Positions 35,499-40,758 of a DNA stretch of 40,758 bases are shown in pieces. The notes below the pieces were generated by a model, which had not been told where the DNA came from, did no database searches, and worked only from the letters and a program-made list of their open reading frames with translations. The stretch comes from Robiginitomaculum sp. (GTDB taxonomy: Bacteria; Pseudomonadota; Alphaproteobacteria; Caulobacterales; Maricaulaceae). The DNA is taken from positions 1 to 40,758 of the forward strand of contig JAJFFN010000029.1 of assembly GCA_021776635.1 (NCBI GenBank). Direction: 5' to 3'. Within the stretch, counting starts at the first letter, position 1; each line of letters begins with the position of its first letter. The position numbers and the translations under genes are program-made.

Positions 35499-36074
35499 TT
35501 AAATGTGTTCTAAAACATGCTCACGGCAAATCAGCTGGGTATCGTCAAGGCTCAGATCGATGTTGAGTAGTGCACACATATAATTTCCAGCGTCTTGTTT
35601 TTTATTATAGCGGCATGTGTAGCACAATCCAAAGGTTTTCATGGAATTGGTTTGCAAAAGTTGCAATAAAAATTGTTCAAGCACGTCGCCGAGAGCCGCG
35701 CTTTGTTCATCAGTCAGGCGAGCGCAAGCAGCTTTAAAGCCGGGCGGCGGCACAATATCATTTAGCAAACCTTTACCCGCTTGCGTTAATTTTATATGAG
35801 CAATTCGCTTGTCCAAATCATCCGCGCACTTGGTAATATAGTCTTTCTTCTCCAGAACTTTCAAAGTTTGAGAAACTGTACCCTTGGTCAGGCCTAAATA
35901 TTCCGTGATCCCCATAGGCGTATCTGAAAACCGATTACATAAGGAAAGATAACGTAAAACCTGAATTTGAACTGGCTGTAGCCCATATTTAGCCCCTACA
36001 TTCCGGGCGCTGACGCGCATCACCTCGCTAAGGCGTTCAGTATAATCGTATAACTGGTTTGTTTTCACCCCCAT
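35499..36074 (-). CDS. MarR-family regulator with C-terminal Cys/His cluster
   Basis: A 191-residue winged-helix protein. The MarR core spans about 10-140 (DTPMGITEYLGLTKGTVSQTLKVLEKKDYI and DLDKRIAHIKLTQAGKGLL). The tail has Cys151-x2-Cys154-x12-Cys167-x15-Cys183-x2-His186, which could bind zinc, an Fe-S cluster or sense oxidants; similar tails occur in a subgroup of MarR proteins as I recall. It is divergent from a lipoprotein/redoxin pair, and TATCG half-sites lie on both sides of the shared region. No ribosome binding site is evident before the ATG. Confidence 0.85.
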   Translation of the reverse strand: MGVKTNQLYDYTERLSEVMRVSARNVGAKYGLQPVQIQVLRYLSLCNRFSDTPMGITEYLGLTKGTVSQTLKVLEKKDYITKCADDLDKRIAHIKLTQAGKGLLNDIVPPPGFKAACARLTDEQSAALGDVLEQFLLQLLQTNSMKTFGLCYTCRYNKKQDAGNYMCALLNIDLSLDDTQLICREHVLEHI

Positions 36075-36096
36075 ATAGTATCGACTAAATACTTCA

Positions 36097-36125
36097 TTGA
36101 CAAATTAATTATCTGCAATTACATT
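36097..36125 (+). promoter_or_regulatory. Sigma70-type promoter of the lipoprotein-redoxin genes
   Basis: TTGACA (36097-36102), exactly 17 bases, then TACATT (36120-36125). The expected start of transcription (about 36132) falls inside the operator-like palindrome next to it. Confidence 0.7.
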
Positions 36126-36128
36126 ATG

Positions 36129-36143
36129 GTATCGAGACGATAC
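36129..36143. promoter_or_regulatory. Probable MarR operator
   Basis: GTATCG, a 3-base centre AGA, and CGATAC form a perfect 6-bp palindrome over the expected transcription start. The same half-site GTATCG recurs at 36078-36083, four bases from the MarR start codon, so the regulator could repress both directions. This is inferred from symmetry and position. Confidence 0.6.
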
Positions 36144-36162
36144 TACCATTGAAGGAGTTTTC

Positions 36163-36960
36163 ATGCTAAAATCTACCAATAATAAATTATTCGCGTCCTT
36201 GGCCATTGCCGGCTTGCTGCTGTCTGCATGCTCGGACAGGCCATCTACCCAGACGGAAGAGCCCACTCAAAAGCCTGCACACAAACCCCATAGCGGTGGT
36301 ATTCAGACAGAATCTGATGCAAATGTTCTTGCGCCGTTTGATATAGTGCACACAAAAATAACCACAAACGAAAGTGAAGCTCTATTTCATATGTCAGTTT
36401 CGGGCATAGCTGGACAGGCAAAACCTGCTCCCACTGGGCAACTTGGCGGAGCCGAAGTCTACGCCTATGTCTGGCCAACAACAATCAACAGCTATGAAGT
36501 TGGCTTTGAAAAGGACGCCGGTATTCTTGCCCTCGTCGCGACTTCACATCCAGATTTTGACGACACGCCGCTCTACGATGAAAACAAAGACGGGGATAAT
36601 TCTAATGACGGTGGACTTTGGCATAGTCACTGGGTTGTACTACAACCAAATGAGCAGTGCGGTGCAGGTGCGCTGGGCGTTGTAGATATTCCAGAAGGTA
36701 CAAAGCCAAGACTACCAAAAACCTGGCCCGGGCTACCAATCCTTCTCGATAGTCCGGAGTGGAAACCAAGCCTTGACGCAGACACTATCGAAATCCGCGT
36801 TCCGTTTAAAGATATATCAGTGGTTAGCAATGCAGGTTTTGATGGCGTTACGGCTGGTCTACGGGTTAACGTTAACATTCATGCGCCGCTACTCTGTGTT
36901 ATTGACGTGAAAAAAATTGCATCTGGTGATTTAAGTTTGCCAGGAAAACCCAACCATTAG
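36163..36960 (+). CDS. Lipoprotein of unknown function
   Basis: A 265-residue predicted lipoprotein: signal FASLAIAGLLLSAC with lipidated Cys23, then a low-complexity Thr/Pro/Lys linker and a beta-rich domain. Notable features are an EF-hand-like loop DENKDGDNSNDG near residue 142 that may bind calcium, followed by LWHSHWVVL with two histidines. Two further cysteines are present (EQCGAG, LLCVID). AAGGAG lies six bases before the ATG. I do not recognise the family. It is driven by a defined promoter/operator next to a Cys-rich MarR regulator and followed by a redoxin, hinting at a redox- or metal-related envelope role. Confidence 0.75.
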   Translation: MLKSTNNKLFASLAIAGLLLSACSDRPSTQTEEPTQKPAHKPHSGGIQTESDANVLAPFDIVHTKITTNESEALFHMSVSGIAGQAKPAPTGQLGGAEVYAYVWPTTINSYEVGFEKDAGILALVATSHPDFDDTPLYDENKDGDNSNDGGLWHSHWVVLQPNEQCGAGALGVVDIPEGTKPRLPKTWPGLPILLDSPEWKPSLDADTIEIRVPFKDISVVSNAGFDGVTAGLRVNVNIHAPLLCVIDVKKIASGDLSLPGKPNH

Positions 36961-36989
36961 CTTTCATCAATAAAGACCGCTGCAGCGAA

Positions 36990-37048
36990 GGAAAACCCTA
37001 GGGTATAACCTTAGATTTTAACTCTAGATATTATTCCTAGGGTTTTCC
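36990..37048. repeat. 13-bp inverted repeat between lipoprotein and redoxin genes
   Basis: GGAAAACCCTAGG (36990-37002) and its exact complement (37036-37048) enclose 33 bases; the right arm ends 19 bases before the redoxin start. In RNA this would be a stable hairpin over the intergenic region, able to protect or attenuate the message or to slow read-through. As DNA it could be a second operator. Confidence 0.6.
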
Positions 37049-37067
37049 CAAAATGATAGGACATCTT

Positions 37068-37550
37068 ATGTCATTTTTGAACAAGAAAGCCCCGCCCCTA
37101 GAAGTCTCAGACTGGCTCAATACGAAAACACCATTGACGTTGGCAGAGCTCAAGGGGCAGGTTGTTGTCGTACATACATTTCAAATGCTGTGCCCAGGAT
37201 GTGTCATGCACGGCACGCAACAAGCCAAGACAATTTATGAAAATTTTGCTGGTAAGGACGTTCAAGTTATAGGTCTGCACACTGTTTTTGAACATCATGA
37301 AGTCATGGACAAAAAAGCTTTGGAAGTATTCATACACGAATTTAAAATACCGTTTCCTGTCGCCATTGATAAGCCGTCTAAAAGCGGCACAATACCCATG
37401 ACCATGGAAAAATACCAATTGCGCGGTACCCCGAGCATGTTGATCATTGACAAGGCCGGCAGTCTAGTCCTGAGCCATTTTGGCCAGATAAATGACATGC
37501 AAATTGGTGCAATAATTGGTCAGCTGCTAATGGCTGATGCCCCTCGTTAA
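37068..37550 (+). CDS. Thioredoxin-fold redoxin (CPGC, TlpA/AhpC-TSA-like)
   Basis: About 160 residues with a thioredoxin fold: KGQVVVVHTFQMLCPGCVMHG holds the redox pair Cys42-Pro-Gly-Cys45, then VQVIGLHTVFEHHE, and the cis-Pro segment LRGTPSMLIIDKAG. No signal peptide, so probably cytoplasmic. It would reduce disulfides or peroxides; the partner is unknown. ATG 37068 is preferred to an in-frame ATG five codons upstream because AGGA is well spaced from it. It lies 107 bases after the lipoprotein gene, probably in one transcription unit under the divergent MarR regulator. Confidence 0.85.
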   Translation: MSFLNKKAPPLEVSDWLNTKTPLTLAELKGQVVVVHTFQMLCPGCVMHGTQQAKTIYENFAGKDVQVIGLHTVFEHHEVMDKKALEVFIHEFKIPFPVAIDKPSKSGTIPMTMEKYQLRGTPSMLIIDKAGSLVLSHFGQINDMQIGAIIGQLLMADAPR

Positions 37551-37589
37551 CACCGTATTCAAAATAACTAACTCCGTCATCTACTTCTA

Positions 37590-39980
37590 TTACTCCTTGA
37601 GAACAAATAAGTCCGGATCGAGCTCCAAACTAGCCTCTATGGTATCGTATTTCATCACAGTAGTGCCGTTCAATTTGTTGCTAGATGTTATCTTGAATGG
37701 TAAGCGCAGGCCATGAACCTCTCTATAGTCTTCATAAAGCACAGTGACTTTTACACCGTCGATTCCGGGCACTAATAGTCGCGTTTTTCGCTTAAGGATA
37801 TCACCAGTCGCCGCATCAATATGTAGTGTTACAGGAGGCGTTTTTCCACCTCGTAATTTAAGGATATAAATATCTCTGCCTTCAATTTTCCTTACCTTAG
37901 TGACTTCTGTGTTCACATAAAAATCCCGCCAGTCAATATCAACTGCTGGGTGATCTTTTTTAATCTGCTCAAGGTATTTATCCTTATACTCAGTATAGGG
38001 CTGAAGACCCATCGAGGCTCCAGTTTTACCATTATATGCCGTATGAATCGTTCCGTATTTGCCAAGATTAATATCAACACGATAGAAATCAGAACCCAAA
38101 AAGGTCGAGGTTATTTCTCCAGAAATTCCTGCTTGTAGCATTGCGATCTTACCACTTAGCTTAAATCCACCCGACTTCATTAATGCAGCTTTACGGCTTT
38201 CCGTTTGACGCAAGATTAGAATATCCTGTACCGTAGGCATCTCTCTGCTCTTTTCAATAACACGCGGAGCCGTGTCCATTTTCTTGCCGTTTCTGTACAA
38301 GTGCAGAGCAGTAACAGTACCTTTTTCGTTTATATCAAAGTCTACTTTCATCTGTGGTCTTATTCGAGCTTGCCTGCGCCCATCTTCACCTGGCAAATGT
38401 AACTCAATAACCATTTTGTTTGGTATATCCAATGCGAGACGCCCGTTTTGTATTATTGCCTCAACATTCCCGTCGAATATATTTGTCTGATAACTTCCAA
38501 GATATTTTTGAAATTTGGCCGGATCAATTTCCGCAACTACCGGCACACCTTTACGCGGTAATTCAAAATTCATTCCCTCTTGATGCATGCGCAGGGTCTT
38601 AACTTTACCATCTGCCCCTCTATCAAACGAAATAGCAATAGTATCAGTAATTGCGAATTTCCATTTACCAGACGCATCTTGATCCTTAAGCTCATAAACT
38701 GTCTGCCCTGGTACATCGAGCGCTGGCACACCATCCTTGACTAAAAAAGTAAAGGTGGCATCCTTAAATGGACCAAAATTTGCGATATATTCACCAACAA
38801 ATTCTTCGTAATATTCTGAACTCTTTTGTGGAGCATCTTCACCAAGCAATGAGCTCCAAATGATATTCATTGATTCTTGTTGCAACGGCGTTGAAGTTAC
38901 GTTGGTTAACAATACAAAACCAAGATCGGATTCAGGTAGTAAAGCCACCTCAGCCGCAAAGCCGTTAATACTTCCGCCGTGTTCAATGACAGGCTGCCCT
39001 TGCCATTCGCGAAGGAACCAGCCAAGACCGTAATCTACACCGCTAGACACTTTAATTTGCGGTTTACGCGCCTCCAACAATTGCGACCTACTAATCAACT
39101 GTTTCCCCTCAAAAGTACCACCTGCCAATTGAAAACGCAGCCATTTAGACATGTCCATAATAGTAGAATTAATTGCTCCTGCTGGCGCAACATTATTGAT
39201 ATTTCGCATTGGCAGTTGTTGGTACTCCTGCGTTTCCTCGTGCCAAACGTAACCACTAGAAAGGTTAGAGCTTCCCTGAGCATCCTCATAACGAGAATTC
39301 GTATTCTCCATCCCAAGCGGCTTTAGTATTCTTTGCTCTAATAGATTGTCCCAGTCACCACCTGATGCTTTTGCTGACGCTACTCCGGCGCCAAGAAACA
39401 TAACATTGTTATAATTATATGCTTTGCGAAAACCGGACGAGGATTTAGCCTTAATAGCATTGCGAAGTATATCAGCACGACTAACAGCTCCATTTGCCCA
39501 CAAAATATCATTTCTAGAATATCCTGTTCGGTGGGATAACATATCACGTATAGTAACGTAATCATCCGGATTGTTTAATGGGAACTTCATATACGAAATA
39601 TATTTTGTTATTGCATCATCCCACTCCATCTTACCGTCGTCAACGAGCATGCCTATTAATGTTGAAGTAAAGGCTTTGGTTGTGGAGCCAATACCAAAAA
39701 GTGTATCTTTCGTAACGGGCTTTTTTGTAACAAGATCAGAAACGCCAAAACCACGCGCAAAAATTACTTTGTCATCTTGCACCACCGCTATCGCCATGCC
39801 AGGAATATGGTGTTCTATACGCTTTTCCTCTAGCCTACTTGAAAGCTGTGCAAGGCGAATTTCGAGCTCAGTTGTTTTTTCACTCTCAGGGGCAGCTATA
39901 GCGCTAGGAGCCATAGTGATTGATATCATTGCACTTGTGAGAATGTGGATCATAGCCCAAATCAATTTTTGTTTTATCAT
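37590..39980 (-). CDS. Class C beta-lactamase-like serine hydrolase, long multidomain form
   Basis: A 796-residue exported protein: signal peptide ending IAA near residue 30, beta-lactamase/AmpC-type domain with Ser99-x2-Lys102 (STTK), Tyr190-x-Asn192 (YNN) and His334-Gly-Gly (HGG). A DUF3471-like region follows (YYEEFVGEYIANFGPFKDATFTF, about 385-470). A repeat of similar type follows (KYLGSYQTNIFDGNVEAI), then a C-terminal beta-rich part of about 250 residues resembling outer-membrane lipoprotein carrier-like folds. Such proteins are periplasmic peptidases or esterases rather than true lactamases. AAGGAACAGGA precedes the ATG. It converges on the redoxin gene with a 39-base gap. Confidence 0.85.
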   Translation of the reverse strand: MIKQKLIWAMIHILTSAMISITMAPSAIAAPESEKTTELEIRLAQLSSRLEEKRIEHHIPGMAIAVVQDDKVIFARGFGVSDLVTKKPVTKDTLFGIGSTTKAFTSTLIGMLVDDGKMEWDDAITKYISYMKFPLNNPDDYVTIRDMLSHRTGYSRNDILWANGAVSRADILRNAIKAKSSSGFRKAYNYNNVMFLGAGVASAKASGGDWDNLLEQRILKPLGMENTNSRYEDAQGSSNLSSGYVWHEETQEYQQLPMRNINNVAPAGAINSTIMDMSKWLRFQLAGGTFEGKQLISRSQLLEARKPQIKVSSGVDYGLGWFLREWQGQPVIEHGGSINGFAAEVALLPESDLGFVLLTNVTSTPLQQESMNIIWSSLLGEDAPQKSSEYYEEFVGEYIANFGPFKDATFTFLVKDGVPALDVPGQTVYELKDQDASGKWKFAITDTIAISFDRGADGKVKTLRMHQEGMNFELPRKGVPVVAEIDPAKFQKYLGSYQTNIFDGNVEAIIQNGRLALDIPNKMVIELHLPGEDGRRQARIRPQMKVDFDINEKGTVTALHLYRNGKKMDTAPRVIEKSREMPTVQDILILRQTESRKAALMKSGGFKLSGKIAMLQAGISGEITSTFLGSDFYRVDINLGKYGTIHTAYNGKTGASMGLQPYTEYKDKYLEQIKKDHPAVDIDWRDFYVNTEVTKVRKIEGRDIYILKLRGGKTPPVTLHIDAATGDILKRKTRLLVPGIDGVKVTVLYEDYREVHGLRLPFKITSSNKLNGTTVMKYDTIEASLELDPDLFVLKE

Positions 39981-40063
39981 TTTCCTGTTCCTTATTTATT
40001 AGTTGTAAAATGTAACTAGGCATGGACTTGACAGGTATAGTTCCGACTCGACTACTCAGCTAT

Positions 40064-40276
40064 TCAGCCTTGTTTTCGTAGGCAATGTTCGCGCTCAAAC
40101 AAACGGTCGTTCTTTGCTACCGTTTTATTTTTCATCTCCAGATCATTTGCGAGTTGCCGAATAGACGCGAGTTGATCTCGCGCAAGAATTTACCCCTTTT
40201 GAATAGCTCGCTTTATCTGCTCTATTTGCTGGGCAAACAATGACTCTGCACTATCAATATCAATGCTTATTTCCAT
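40064..40276 (-). pseudogene. Broken GntR-family (YtrA-like) regulator gene
   Basis: Translating the minus strand from ATG 40276 gives MEISIDIDSAESLFAQQIEQ and then IKRAIQKG, an in-frame TAA (40192-40190), and in the same frame ILARDQLASIRQLANDLEMK, then NKTVAKNDRLFEREHCLRKQG and TGA (40066-40064). This matches the family pattern PLFAQIxxQIxxAIxxGxLxxGDxLPSIRxLAxDLxVxxxTVxxAYxxLExE. One stop splits the helix-turn-helix and the effector part is missing; the intact family has about 120 residues. It was probably a regulator of an adjacent operon, now lost. Stop codon read-through is the unlikely alternative. Confidence 0.75.
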
Positions 40277-40338
40277 GATGTATTATACCTAGTTGTCTAT
40301 TTATTGTACCATTTGTGCTATGGGTACATTTACATCAT
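40275..40338. repeat. Nested inverted repeats upstream of the broken regulator
   Basis: TGTACC (40305-40310) with GGTACA (40323-40328), 12 bases apart, lies inside a second pair ATGATGTA (40275-40282) with TACATCAT (40331-40338). Position in front of the dead GntR gene suggests its former autoregulatory operator. Confidence 0.5.
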
Positions 40339-40339
40339 A

Positions 40340-40656
40340 GGTATGTCAAGAACTAATTTAAAAATACCCGAAAGGGTTTTGTCTTCTTTTAAAACGCAAA
40401 TGAGCATACCGTGCAACGCCCTAAGGCTTCACGGCTGAGCTAGAGCACTCCACTTTAATATGGAATCACTTTGAGCGCCCGAGTTTGTTCCGTGAACAGG
40501 AGGTGTTTCCGACGCGGTGCCCCATTTTTGCTTTCGGGACCGTTAGGAAACAGCGACACATTCACGGGGTCTTGTGCCCTGCGGGTGCAAAATCGGGTGA
40601 CCAGAATAACCAAGATAACACATATTTACTATATCTTACGTGTGGCTTGGGCGATC
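40340..40656. other. Non-coding stretch near the right edge
   Basis: No supported gene. A short terminator-like hairpin (ACCC at 40366-40369, GGGT at 40374-40377, then TTT) is the only recognisable structure on the left. The rest is G/C-richer and shows no tRNA or known RNA pattern that I can name. Confidence 0.35.
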
Positions 40657-40735
40657 TTTGTTTTTTGGATTGCGTTGCGTCCCTTGACCGGGGCTAAAGC
40701 CCCGATCTTCGAGCCGCGCCTTACCAAAAAACAAA
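40657..40735. repeat. 12-bp inverted-repeat element with internal hairpin
   Basis: TTTGTTTTTTGG (40657-40668) and its exact complement (40724-40735) bracket 55 bases that contain the hairpin CGGGGCT-AA-AGCCCCG (40689-40704). It may be a structured RNA, a terminator pair or a small mobile repeat. Its relation to genes beyond the window is unknown. Confidence 0.5.
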
Positions 40736-40758
40736 TCTCATCCCATCAAAGTGGTTCC

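Noticed and set aside
40485..40697. Plus-strand frame of 70 codons near the right edge
   Set aside because: No family resemblance and it runs through the inverted-repeat element.
40657..40735. Integron attC site
   Set aside because: The arms do not fit the RYYYAAC/GTTRRRY core sites and no integrase or further copies are present.

Overview
The window looks like a piece of an alphaproteobacterial chromosome of moderate to low G+C. Evidence: the 16S 5' region, a short (446 aa) prolyl-tRNA synthetase in a DUF1467-proS-lolC-lolD block, a Coq4-type ubiquinone protein, a SoeABC-type sulfite dehydrogenase and a large TonB-dependent receptor. A marine, Maricaulales/Hyphomonadales-like oligotroph is my best guess, but that is inference. 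No tRNA, CRISPR array, integrase, transposase or prophage was seen.

Layout. (1) 1-770: 5' end of a 16S rRNA gene on the minus strand, with an unusually long helix in its first 200 nt, a boxA-like site, a terminator-like hairpin in the leader and a strong sigma70-type promoter. (2) 1.1-5.7 kb: polysaccharide deacetylase plus GT2 glycosyltransferase, a DUF2799 lipoprotein, a patatin-like phospholipase, and a secreted protein ending in a phage tail-collar-like domain. (3) 5.8-13.6 kb, all minus strand: soeABC (sulfite to sulfate, electrons to quinone), an Mrp/ApbC Fe-S carrier, a Coq4 homologue and a membrane protein. A palindrome-rich repeat sits between soeB and soeC. (4) 13.7-17.4 kb, minus: DUF1467, proS, lolC/E, lolD (housekeeping and lipoprotein export). 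(5) 17.6-21.1 kb, plus: flippase, CDP-alcohol phosphotransferase with a degenerate nucleotidyltransferase-like N-terminus, and an intact sugar-phosphate/polyol nucleotidyltransferase; this looks like a small envelope-polymer or head-group cassette.

(6) 21.2-35.5 kb, minus: the most interesting part. Two tandem LysR regulators, a TonB receptor, a D-amino-acid dehydrogenase, an M14 carboxypeptidase, an N-acyl-D-amino-acid deacylase lipoprotein, a second long M14 peptidase, a class-A beta-lactamase-fold lipoprotein and a dicarboxylate/amino-acid symporter lie in one direction. The last six genes are tightly packed or overlapping. I read this as a scavenging locus for peptides or N-acylated compounds containing D-amino acids (outer-membrane import, trimming at the envelope, uptake, oxidation). 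(7) 35.5-37.6 kb: a MarR-type regulator with a C-terminal Cys/His cluster, divergent from a lipoprotein and a CPGC redoxin, with a clear promoter/operator between them. (8) 37.6-40.8 kb: a class-C beta-lactamase-like hydrolase with long C-terminal domains, then a broken GntR-family regulator gene that is easy to miss, and inverted-repeat-rich non-coding DNA to the right edge.
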